From positions 1 through 42,392 of the IMG/VR virus record IMGVR_UViG_3300022696_000030: 42,392 nucleotides of DNA; one strand, 5' to 3'. The position numbers and the translations under genes were made by a program. Each line of letters opens with the position of its first letter. Positions within the stretch are counted from its first letter, which is position 1. The notes beneath the pieces are model-generated. The model worked only from the letters and a program-made list of their open reading frames with translations, did not search any database and was not told the DNA's origin. Shown in pieces: positions 1 to 5,367 of the stretch. Origin of the DNA: a virus.

Positions 1-217
1 ACAAGGTCTCACGCTGGAGGATGCGTATCCCATGCCCATACGGTACCTTTTTCATAGGCTTGTGAGGGTCTAGCCCATGCTGGCTCATCAGTTGATTCCA
101 CTTCCCCTTCCACTCCATGTAGCTAGAGAACGCTGGCGTGCCGGGCTCGAATGCAGGCAATTCAGGCGGTGGGCCAAGCACAAGCAGAGCTATCTCAAAG
201 AACTTCTCGTTTCGCAT
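1..217 (-). CDS. Hypothetical protein, partial (runs off left edge)
   Basis: The frame is open from an ATG at 217 to the window edge (72 codons, no stop), so the C-terminus is missing. The start is supported by a strong Shine-Dalgarno (GGAGGGAGCA) just before the ATG and by a 28-bp overlap with the upstream gene. The N-terminus (FFEIALLVLGPPPELP) and a later segment (EWKGKWNQLMSQHGLDP) resemble the same parts of its neighbour at 190-507, so the two look like tandem paralogs. I recognise no family. It is probably co-transcribed with the two genes to its right. Confidence 0.6.
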   Translation of the reverse strand, partial: MRNEKFFEIALLVLGPPPELPAFEPGTPAFSSYMEWKGKWNQLMSQHGLDPHKPMKKVPYGHGIRILQRETL

Positions 218-507
218 TGCTCCCTCCACCACTTGCGGTAGTTGCTCAGCAGGTTCGTCCACTCCACATCAGTATGGTGCCGCTTCCCATTCCTCACAGA
301 TGGCAGCATGCCGTACTCCATCGCCATCAACTTGAAGTTAACTTTCCACTCTATGGAGTCCTGCAACTCGCGTATCTCGTGCTTGAGATACAGAGCCTGC
401 TCAGCCACGGTCTCGGGCGCCTTCATGCCACCGTGCCCATGTGTATGCACAGGAGGCGGTGCCCCGAGCCGCAGCAATACGACCGAGAAGAACTCATCGC
501 CAGTCAC
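190..507 (-). CDS. Hypothetical protein, paralog of left-edge gene
   Basis: This is 105 aa if translation starts at GTG 507. That start is chosen because it overlaps the upstream stop as GTGA and has GGAGG five bases before it; a longer form from GTG 543 is open but would overlap by 40 bp. The N-terminus FFSVVLLRLGAPPPV and the segment EWKVNFKLMAMEYGMLP match the neighbouring gene at 1-217. A short His/Gly run (HTHGHGG) follows the N-terminal motif. There is no recognisable domain or membrane segment. It probably belongs to a small minus-strand operon headed by the gene at 504-1340. Confidence 0.6.
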   Translation of the reverse strand: MTGDEFFSVVLLRLGAPPPVHTHGHGGMKAPETVAEQALYLKHEIRELQDSIEWKVNFKLMAMEYGMLPSVRNGKRHHTDVEWTNLLSNYRKWWREQCETRSSLR

Positions 508-1340
508 TCCGCCCTCCGCACATTCGCTACGATCACTCGGCACCCTGCCGACTCACGGTCGAGCACGTCACTCATATCACGTGCACAGTCATGCGCGGTG
601 ACTATGGCTGAGTCCAGATTGTCCCCCGAAACCGTGTAGTCCACGGCGAAGCTGGCCCGGTACGTCCCCTGCCTGCTGACTACTCTGGCCACAGACGTTA
701 CGAACACGTGCGCCTCAATCATGGTGCTGAAGCGTTCGGCAAGCTCGCGGGCGAACTGGTGCGCGGTGTGATCGTCGCCAGTGTAGATCGTGTCATGGAA
801 GTGACCACGCACTTTCCATGTCTCGAGCAATGGCTCAGGGTGGAATCCCGGCGGCGCCCCGCAGATCGCGTCTGCCTTGCCAAGCCCCGGCTCAGGTGGG
901 ATGACCGTGGAGTTACAGTCACTGTAATCCTCCTTCGGGTAGTCACTGAGCAGCGGGCGAATGTCCAGCCGCTCGCGGCAGGCATCTGCCATCAGGCGGT
1001 GGGTCGCTTCGACTGAATCCTCCCTCGACTCGCGCTGCATTCCGAGCAGAGCTATGCCAAGGTCATCCATCTTTTCGCCGATGCGTTCCTCGGTGGTCTG
1101 CTGCCGGCGTGCCTTGGTCTCGGGGTAGACTGTCTCGTAACACACGTCACAGATGTAGGAGAAGTCAGCCTTCTCGTGCTGGCAGGCTCCCGTGACTCCG
1201 AGCTCACGTTCCTTCTGGACTAGAGAACGAATGATTGAAAGATGATGGTCGATGAGTGCGTCATGGGCAGCGATGATTTGCTGGTTGCGCGGGTCATCGT
1301 CGGGGTGTTGGGTCGGGTTGTCTGTGAACTTGATGGACAT
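504..1340 (-). CDS. Hypothetical protein with C-x-H-x8-CxxC knuckle
   Basis: About 278 aa. ATG 1340 is preferred over GTG 1349 because AGGTGA lies five bases upstream of it. A possible zinc-binding cluster is visible: Cys53, His55, Cys64, Cys67 (CDVC). It sits within a charged helical N-terminal half. The C-terminal ~100 residues look like alternating strand and helix with no known signature. It is the first gene of the leftmost minus-strand operon, and the iteron region at 1400-1682 lies directly upstream, so its transcription may be controlled by whatever binds there. One copy of the GTTACAG palindrome (912-928) lies inside it. Function unknown. Confidence 0.65.
   Translation of the reverse strand: MSIKFTDNPTQHPDDDPRNQQIIAAHDALIDHHLSIIRSLVQKERELGVTGACQHEKADFSYICDVCYETVYPETKARRQQTTEERIGEKMDDLGIALLGMQRESREDSVEATHRLMADACRERLDIRPLLSDYPKEDYSDCNSTVIPPEPGLGKADAICGAPPGFHPEPLLETWKVRGHFHDTIYTGDDHTAHQFARELAERFSTMIEAHVFVTSVARVVSRQGTYRASFAVDYTVSGDNLDSAIVTAHDCARDMSDVLDRESAGCRVIVANVRRAE
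912..928. repeat. Palindrome GTTACAG-N3-CTGTAAC, copy 1 (within gene)
   Basis: GTTACAG TCA CTGTAAT: the arms match over six bases, and the final base differs from the other three copies. It lies inside the coding region 504-1340. Its spacing and sequence match the copies at 1775, 2056 and 2555, which suggests a protein-binding site. Confidence 0.6.
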
Positions 1341-1375
1341 TTGAATCACCTGTTTCGTGGTAGTTTAACACACAT

Positions 1376-1404
1376 AGTATAGGCCAGTGAAGGTAAACGT
1401 AGAC
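1376..1404 (-). promoter_or_regulatory. Possible promoter for the 1-1340 operon
   Basis: On the minus strand a good -10 box TATACT lies at 1381-1376, 36 bases before the ATG at 1340. The position 17 bp upstream (1399-1404, GTCTAC) is a poor -35 and falls inside the inverted iteron pair at 1398-1427. A weak -35 overlapped by an inverted repeat would fit an activated or repressed promoter. This is inferred from sequence only. Confidence 0.4.
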
Positions 1405-1682
1405 ATTTGGCCTTGGAAATGTCTACGAGCCCGCGAGGAAAACCTTCGCAGAATCAAAGAGATATTGGAAATGTCTAAATGTCTACGGTTTGGGAGAACA
1501 TACGACTTATAAGTGCTTAAGTGATCGTAAGCACATAAACCAAAATTGCCTCTAGGATGTATGATTATTCTTATAGATATTTAGACATTTAGACATTTAC
1601 AACAAACTAACTGTGCCATCAATAACTTAGCCTCGGGGGAAATGTCTAAGTTTGGAAAACGCCCGTAGACATTTAGACATTT
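1400..1682. repeat. Iteron array: ten TAGACATTT / AAATGTCTA 9-mers
   Basis: Forward copies: 1400-1408, 1582-1590, 1590-1598, 1666-1674, 1674-1682, plus 1574-1582 with one mismatch. Reverse copies: 1417-1425, 1469-1477, 1477-1485, 1640-1648. Several are head-to-tail at an 8-bp period, sharing one base. The first two form a perfect 11-bp inverted repeat (1398-1408 and 1417-1427, 8-base loop). Nine exact copies of a 9-mer in 283 bp is far beyond chance. I noticed no such cluster elsewhere in the window. Confidence 0.9.
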
Positions 1683-1774
1683 GCCCTTGCCAGCCTTACG
1701 CCCCCCTATACGCGCTGTCGTTATCATCATTTTCTTGCTCCATCGCCCGAACACTTCCAATCATCTGGCTGAAA

Positions 1775-1791
1775 GTTACAGTCACTGTAAC
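1775..1791. repeat. Palindrome GTTACAG-N3-CTGTAAC, copy 2 (intergenic)
   Basis: GTTACAG TCA CTGTAAC, perfect 7-bp arms around a 3-base centre. It lies between the iteron array and the terminator of the gene at 1884-2498. It belongs to the four-copy family. Confidence 0.75.
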
Positions 1792-1847
1792 CCGTAGGCA
1801 CTTGGGCACACACATAGCAAAATCCCGGGCATGCTGCTCGCAGAGAC

Positions 1848-1875
1848 AAAAAAATGGGAGCCCCGAAGGGCTCCC
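1848..1875 (-). terminator. Rho-independent terminator of the 1884-2498 gene
   Basis: Read on the minus strand, an 8-bp perfect stem (GGGAGCCC / GGGCTCCC) closes a TTCG tetraloop and is followed by ATTTTTTT. It starts nine bases after the stop codon of the minus-strand gene at 1884-2498, so it separates that gene from the iteron region. Confidence 0.9.
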
Positions 1876-1883
1876 GATAGGTG

Positions 1884-2498
1884 TCAGTCAAACTTCTTCA
1901 GCATCGCAGCCACGTCGTCGTGGAAACCCTTCGGCATCCAATTGCTGCGGAGTTCGCTCAGTTTCTTGAGCATGTCTACCGCCGACTTGCGCTGTTCGGC
2001 CTTAGTCGCATTCTTTTTCTTGGTACCCGATGCGTCCGCTTCATCGACCATGGCAGTTACAGTGGCTGTAACTTCGTCGGCCTTCAGCGTGGGCTGAATG
2101 TCCTCGCCCCACTTGTTACCGTCCTTGCGTGCTTTGGACAGACGACGCGCCAGCACAACAATAGCATCGTGCTTTATCTCGTCGGTGTTGTGCGCAGACT
2201 TGAATGCGTCAGCCGCCGCGGGCAATTCGCGGTAAGCCCGCAAGACTTTCCGCAGTTCAGACTGGCGCGGTTTCGGGTTGCGACCGTTCGCGGCCCATCC
2301 CCTTGCAGCCGTGACCGACTCGACGATGCTTTCGGCCTGCTCTTTGTCGAAAGCCCGTCCGGCCATCTCCTCAATCCAGACCCGAATGGCCGCGAGCAAG
2401 AAAGAGCCCGTGTTGCCCACGGCACTGTATGCTTCGATCGCCGCGTTCCGGATGCGGCCCATGTCCGCAGACTTGTCAGCATTTGCTTTCTTCGCCAT
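1884..2498 (-). CDS. Hypothetical helical protein, 204 aa
   Basis: ATG 2498 is chosen because GGAGGAAG precedes it at the right distance; upstream in-frame starts (GTG 2522, ATG 2510) lack this. The product is rich in Ala, Lys and Glu and probably all-helical. It has a central hydrophobic helix pattern (AGNTGSFLLAAIRVWIEEM-like), a basic Lys-rich stretch (GTKKKNATKAEQRKS) and a helical C-terminus. I recognise no family; the charge pattern would suit a nucleic-acid-associated protein, but that is speculation. It is a single-gene transcript ending in a strong terminator, and one GTTACAG palindrome lies inside it (2056-2072). Confidence 0.65.
   Translation of the reverse strand: MAKKANADKSADMGRIRNAAIEAYSAVGNTGSFLLAAIRVWIEEMAGRAFDKEQAESIVESVTAARGWAANGRNPKPRQSELRKVLRAYRELPAAADAFKSAHNTDEIKHDAIVVLARRLSKARKDGNKWGEDIQPTLKADEVTATVTAMVDEADASGTKKKNATKAEQRKSAVDMLKKLSELRSNWMPKGFHDDVAAMLKKFD
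2056..2072. repeat. Palindrome GTTACAG-N3-CTGTAAC, copy 3 (within gene)
   Basis: GTTACAG TGG CTGTAAC with perfect 7-bp arms, inside the coding region 1884-2498. Only the three central bases differ from copies 2 and 4, so the arms are the conserved part. Confidence 0.7.
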
Positions 2499-2554
2499 GA
2501 CTTCCTCCATTGTGTGTGTCACTGGTCACCTATCGGATGTTAGGAACGAAAAAA

Positions 2555-2571
2555 GTTACAGCCGCTGTAAC
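2555..2571. repeat. Palindrome GTTACAG-N3-CTGTAAC, copy 4 (divergent intergenic region)
   Basis: GTTACAG CCG CTGTAAC, perfect 7-bp arms. It lies between the divergent genes at 2498 (minus) and 2712 (plus), 57 bp upstream of the minus start, where an operator would act. On the minus strand it is followed by six T, so it could also work as a small attenuator. The existence of the other copies favours a binding site. Confidence 0.75.
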
Positions 2572-2652
2572 TCAGGCACCCGGGGGTAGGGGGGTATCGG
2601 GCCAAGGGGGTGGGGCCTATGTCACATAGATTAGGGGGTTCACACATGAGAA

Positions 2653-2681
2653 TTGACTTTTTCAAAACCACCCACTATAGT
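2653..2681 (+). promoter_or_regulatory. Near-consensus sigma70 promoter
   Basis: TTGACT (2653-2658), 17-bp spacer, TATAGT (2676-2681): five of six matches in the -35 and a good -10 at ideal spacing. Transcription would start near 2688, only a few bases before the GGAGG at 2701-2705. It heads the run of overlapping plus-strand small genes and is probably recognised by host RNA polymerase. Confidence 0.8.
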
Positions 2682-2711
2682 CACATCAGCACCAAACCAC
2701 GGAGGCCCCAA

Positions 2712-2855
2712 GTGCCCAAACAACTCAAGCAAGACCAGAACGAATATGACCTCTACCGGAAGGCCATCACCAGCTTCTTCGCCACCCTTATCCTCGGCAT
2801 ATGCCTTGGCATGTTGTACGCCATAGTCTTGGGTGCCCTGTTCGGAGTATTCTGA
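2712..2855 (+). CDS. Small membrane protein, 47 aa
   Basis: Starts at GTG 2712 behind a perfect GGAGG. An in-frame ATG at 2646 also has a purine-rich site (AGGGGG), but it lies upstream of the predicted transcription start, so the shorter form is preferred. A charged N-terminal part (KQLKQDQNEYDLYRK) is followed by one transmembrane helix (SFFATLILGICLGMLYAIVL). It is the first gene after the promoter at 2653 and is coupled to the next gene through TGATG. No family recognised. Confidence 0.65.
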   Translation: MPKQLKQDQNEYDLYRKAITSFFATLILGICLGMLYAIVLGALFGVF

Positions 2856-2956
2856 TGAAACGGCAAAACATCGCCTACCTTGCGTACTGGCTCGGCGTCG
2901 TCGCCGGCGCTACCTTCGTCTACATCCTCTCGAGTGCGTACACATGCCCCGTATGA
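2855..2956 (+). CDS. Very small membrane peptide, 33 aa
   Basis: ATG 2855 overlaps the preceding stop by one base (TGATG) and has GGAG upstream. The product begins MKRQ and continues as one hydrophobic helix (AYWLGVVAGATFVYIL) before a short polar tail ending CPV. Its stop overlaps the next start as ATGA. Function unknown; the tight coupling on both sides is the main evidence that it is translated. Confidence 0.6.
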   Translation: MKRQNIAYLAYWLGVVAGATFVYILSSAYTCPV

Positions 2957-3051
2957 ACAAAAACACCCTCGTACCAATCTCCGTCGCTGTCTTCGTGATC
3001 GCGTGCGCGCTGTTCCTCCTCTGCCGCTTCTGGGGGTTCTACCTGACATGA
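2953..3051 (+). CDS. Very small membrane peptide, 32 aa
   Basis: ATG 2953 overlaps the previous stop (ATGA), and its own stop overlaps the next start at 3048 (ATGA). The product is a short MNKN start followed by one long hydrophobic helix (LVPISVAVFVIACALFLL) and an aromatic tail (RFWGFYLT). VIAC fits a loose lipobox, but the remainder after the Cys would be only 15 residues, so I do not call a lipoprotein. It is the third small membrane peptide in this mini-operon. Confidence 0.55.
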   Translation: MNKNTLVPISVAVFVIACALFLLCRFWGFYLT

Positions 3052-3527
3052 AAAACGAATCCGGTATCGACTACCGCATCTACTCTCAGGAAGTGAAGGC
3101 ATTCCTACTCCTCATGTGTGGGACACCGCCCGACCCGGAGGTAGAGATCGAGAACGTCGATGGTCGCGTACAGCTTGTCACGCAGAACCACGAGTTCACC
3201 GCTTACATCAACAAGGCACGGGGGCTCCTGAAGATGCGCATACCCCTGTCCCAGTACGAAGGTCAGAACCAACGCGCCAAAAAACGCATCCGCGACATCC
3301 GTGCCGTCACCAAGGCATTCAAGGCCGACTTGCTTCAGTCCTACTGGGAAGACAAGCTGGCGAAGGACAAAAACGCCCAAGCACTGGATGAGTCCACTCC
3401 AGCGCGGCCCCGCTACAACCCCCTCAAGCTCTCCATCAGCTACTGGTTTGAACGCGAGAGAGCGAAGGCAATACAGCGACGTAAGGAGATAATCGATGGG
3501 AACCGATCTACAGAGTCACGAGGTTGA
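3048..3527 (+). CDS. Hypothetical protein, 159 aa
   Basis: ATG 3048 is chosen because it overlaps the stop of the preceding peptide (ATGA); the frame is open further upstream but would then cover two coupled genes. The product is soluble and rich in Lys/Arg, with a mostly helical second half (QRAKKRIRDIRAVTKAFKAD; FERERAKAIQRRKEII). It has no membrane segment and no domain I recognise. A basic helical protein transcribed with small membrane peptides from an early-type promoter could act on host functions, but nothing in the sequence proves it. Confidence 0.65.
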   Translation: MKNESGIDYRIYSQEVKAFLLLMCGTPPDPEVEIENVDGRVQLVTQNHEFTAYINKARGLLKMRIPLSQYEGQNQRAKKRIRDIRAVTKAFKADLLQSYWEDKLAKDKNAQALDESTPARPRYNPLKLSISYWFERERAKAIQRRKEIIDGNRSTESRG

Positions 3528-3915
3528 GCTCGACCAAGACGCATCAATTGCGACTATGCTCGAAGATTACGCTACCATTGCACGTGACGAGTTGCCTGCG
3601 GGCCTTGGCCCCATCCTCGACAAGGCAATCGACCACATGCGGAGGGAGCAGATGAACAACGAAGTGGAGGCATACCCGGGCGAGCTGGCTGAATTGAGGA
3701 GCAGGGTGCGCGACTTCGAGGCCGCGGAGAAGAAACTCGGCAAGGCCGTTGTGATGTGCATGGAGTACTTCGATGCCGAGCAGCTTGGGGGGCGTATCAA
3801 GCACGACCCTGCCGAGGTGCTGGACCTCCTCGAGGATGGGTCGATAGGTTCATGGCTCGCAGGGCTTCAGAAGCGGAATTTGGTTCGGTTCCGGCGCTTC
3901 CCGGTGCGAAAATGA
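3496..3915 (+). CDS. Hypothetical acidic protein, 139 aa
   Basis: ATG 3496 has AAGGAGAT eight bases upstream and overlaps the previous gene by 32 bp. The product is acidic and helical with a coiled-coil-like central stretch (LAELRSRVRDFEAAEKKLG). The C-terminal ~15 residues become strongly basic (KRNLVRFRRFPVRK), unlike the rest. Exactly there a second frame (3848-4015) with good protein-like composition begins, so the real C-terminus may come from that frame (see the entry at 3848). No family recognised. Confidence 0.65.
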   Translation: MGTDLQSHEVELDQDASIATMLEDYATIARDELPAGLGPILDKAIDHMRREQMNNEVEAYPGELAELRSRVRDFEAAEKKLGKAVVMCMEYFDAEQLGGRIKHDPAEVLDLLEDGSIGSWLAGLQKRNLVRFRRFPVRK

Positions 3916-4015
3916 GTGCGTCCGTTGTGAGGCGGAGGTCCACAGCCCGAGGCTGAAAGACGCCCTCGTGGAGATGGTGGACAGACTGGTAGCGTATCAG
4001 GCGTTGATGGACTAG
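3848..4015 (+). other. Cys-rich reading frame without a normal start
   Basis: This frame is +1 relative to the gene at 3496-3915 and is open from a TAG at 3845 to a TAG at 4013. It encodes a convincing peptide with CENECVRCEAE (three closely spaced Cys) and an amphipathic helix (LKDALVEMVDRLVAYQALMD). No ATG, GTG or TTG precedes the Cys motif; only ATT 3878 is available. Either it is reached by a frameshift from the 139-aa gene, giving a zinc-binding C-terminus, or an ATT start is used, or one base is in error. Confidence 0.4.
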
Positions 4016-4037
4016 AATTCCCCCACAGGAGTGAGAA

Positions 4038-4217
4038 ATGGCCAGACCAACTATTGACGGCGAGCGGGTCCACGTGATCCTGACACGCCCCCAGATCAAG
4101 AAACTCAGGGCGTACTCGCGCAAAACGGGCCTGCCCATGAGCGAATTGATGCGTAGAGCTGCCGACATGTATATCGGCGGGATCGAGAAGCAAGCCCGTC
4201 GGGCGAAGGAGGAGTGA
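4038..4217 (+). CDS. Ribbon-helix-helix (CopG/Arc-type) DNA-binding protein, 59 aa
   Basis: AGGAG lies seven bases before ATG 4038. The 59-aa product has the RHH layout: a short strand (ERVHVILT, residues 9-16), helix A (RPQIKKLRAYSRKTG), the turn (LPMSE) and helix B (ELMRRAADMYIGGIEK), then a basic tail. RHH proteins bind DNA as dimers, often on short direct or inverted repeats. It overlaps the next gene as GTGATG. It is the only plausible sequence-specific regulator I see in the window, so it is a candidate binder of the TAGACATTT array or the GTTACAG palindromes; that link is inference. Confidence 0.8.
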   Translation: MARPTIDGERVHVILTRPQIKKLRAYSRKTGLPMSELMRRAADMYIGGIEKQARRAKEE

Positions 4218-4471
4218 TGAGCAACCGAGTGATTACCGAGCTGCCGACCGTCTGTGACGACATCGACGTGTCGGGCTCTGACTGGGAGTCCCCCGATGGG
4301 GACGCCTACGCCGTCTATGTAGGTACCGCCGGCGATGTGGTCGTTCGGCCCGCAGGGTCTGACAGCGATGTGACGTTCACCGTCGCGGCGAACGAGACCA
4401 TCCTGCCGTGTCTCGTCACGGCTGTGCGCACGGCCTCTACGACTGCATCGGGGATTAAGGTCCTGCGATGA
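4217..4471 (+). CDS. Spike-base-like protein, 84 aa
   Basis: ATG 4217 overlaps the preceding stop (TGATG). The C-terminal two thirds, AVYVGTAGDVVVRPAG then VTFTVAANETILPCLVTAVR and TASTTASGIKVL, follow the pattern of the small spike base proteins of gene transfer agents and phages (RCAP_Rcc01079-like: YVGtgGDv..., VTF..vp.g.iLPirV.rV...gTTA). These beta-rich proteins sit where spikes join the tail or capsid. The match is from memory of the family, not a search. The position directly before two spike genes supports it. Confidence 0.55.
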   Translation: MSNRVITELPTVCDDIDVSGSDWESPDGDAYAVYVGTAGDVVVRPAGSDSDVTFTVAANETILPCLVTAVRTASTTASGIKVLR

Positions 4472-5367
4472 GGCTCGGCCTTGGCATAGACCTCCCCGCA
4501 CGAGGCACTCCATTTCCGGGGTATGGACCCCCCGGTAGTGCCGGCGGTGGCGGCGGTGGCGCCGGGCTTGACATCTCCACGTTCACCGATCGTGGGATCA
4601 GTTGGGAGCCGGTTAGTGGGATCAACTCCCTTACATGGAAGGATGACGGCACGAGGCTTTATTTCAACGAGTCAGGGGAGGACCGTCGAGGACAGAGTGC
4701 GGTATTTGCTTCTGCATATACCCCGGCAGGGTTTGCACAAGTTTATGAGACCCAATTTGCTGAGACCTTTAACCGGGTTGATAAGCTGGACCCCACTGGC
4801 GTGCATTTCCTTTATTACGGCGGTCTTGACAAGCGGATAAGGCATTACACGTGCCTAACCGCGTGGGATCTTAGCTTAATTTCGGAGCAAGAAAATAACC
4901 TGTTGGGGGTACAGACTACTTTCACCCTGTCAAAGACGGTATTTAGTGGCGGGATGATGTATGGCGACAGCGGTAATCGACTTTACTACCTTGTCGCTAC
5001 CAATGGCATTTTGCACGAAATCGACTTGTCCGCCGACCCATATAACGTCCTCGAAGTCTCCGATGCCAATATCCTTGCTAGTGTAAACCTCCGTACAGAG
5101 GTCTTTGCTTTGGCTACTGGTAATTTCTATGGTATTGACATCTCGACTGACGGCACAAAATTACTTGGGTACGATTCTGGTAGTGATTACATCTACCAAG
5201 GCACCCTAGAGACCCCGTGGGATATTACGACTCTAGTGGATGATGAAATACGCCTAAATATCGGCCCCGCCGCTAGTGGGTTTGCCCTTAGCCAAGACTT
5301 AAAGCATATAGCCATGCGTGTAGGCACTGGAGTCCGTGTTTATAGCGCACCGGGATGGGACGCATGA
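4468..5367 (+). CDS. Beta-propeller spike/adsorption protein 1, 299 aa
   Basis: ATG 4468 overlaps the previous stop (ATGA-type). The N-terminal ~30 residues (GLGIDLPARGTPFPGYGPPG then a Gly run) form a short anchor and flexible linker. The rest is a series of propeller-like blades with recurring DGTKLL / DGTRLYF strands and TPWDITT / TAWDLSL turns. There is no signal peptide, so it is probably carried on the virion. The following gene has the same anchor (identical over 82 bp) and a different propeller. Codons here are more A/T-ending than in the capsid genes, suggesting separate acquisition. Receptor or glycan binding is inferred. Confidence 0.65.
   Translation: MRLGLGIDLPARGTPFPGYGPPGSAGGGGGGAGLDISTFTDRGISWEPVSGINSLTWKDDGTRLYFNESGEDRRGQSAVFASAYTPAGFAQVYETQFAETFNRVDKLDPTGVHFLYYGGLDKRIRHYTCLTAWDLSLISEQENNLLGVQTTFTLSKTVFSGGMMYGDSGNRLYYLVATNGILHEIDLSADPYNVLEVSDANILASVNLRTEVFALATGNFYGIDISTDGTKLLGYDSGSDYIYQGTLETPWDITTLVDDEIRLNIGPAASGFALSQDLKHIAMRVGTGVRVYSAPGWDA
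4480..4561 (+). repeat. 82-bp perfect direct repeat, copy 1 (spike anchor)
   Basis: Identical base for base to 5379-5460, at an 899-bp offset. It encodes LGIDLPARGTPFPGYGPPGS and the Gly-rich linker at the start of the two propeller spikes. The flanks differ immediately outside. Confidence 0.9.

Larger units (their letters stand above)
1341..1883. other. 530-bp non-coding region with iterons, palindrome and terminator
   Basis: No convincing gene on either strand. From left to right it holds a probable minus-strand promoter, an array of TAGACATTT 9-mers (1400-1682), an AT-rich centre (about 1490-1625) in an otherwise GC-rich genome, a GTTACAG palindrome (1775-1791) and a minus-strand terminator (1848-1875). 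Iterons plus an AT-rich segment resemble a replication origin. A multi-site operator for the minus-strand operon at 1-1340 is equally possible. Confidence 0.6.

Noticed and set aside
1400-1682. CRISPR array
   Set aside because: The repeats are only 9 bp, occur in both orientations and lack unique spacers of regular length; no cas genes are present.
2610-2855. Longer form (81 or 69 aa) of the first small membrane protein
   Set aside because: The upstream starts lie before the predicted transcription start of the 2653 promoter; the GTG at 2712 has the better ribosome site.
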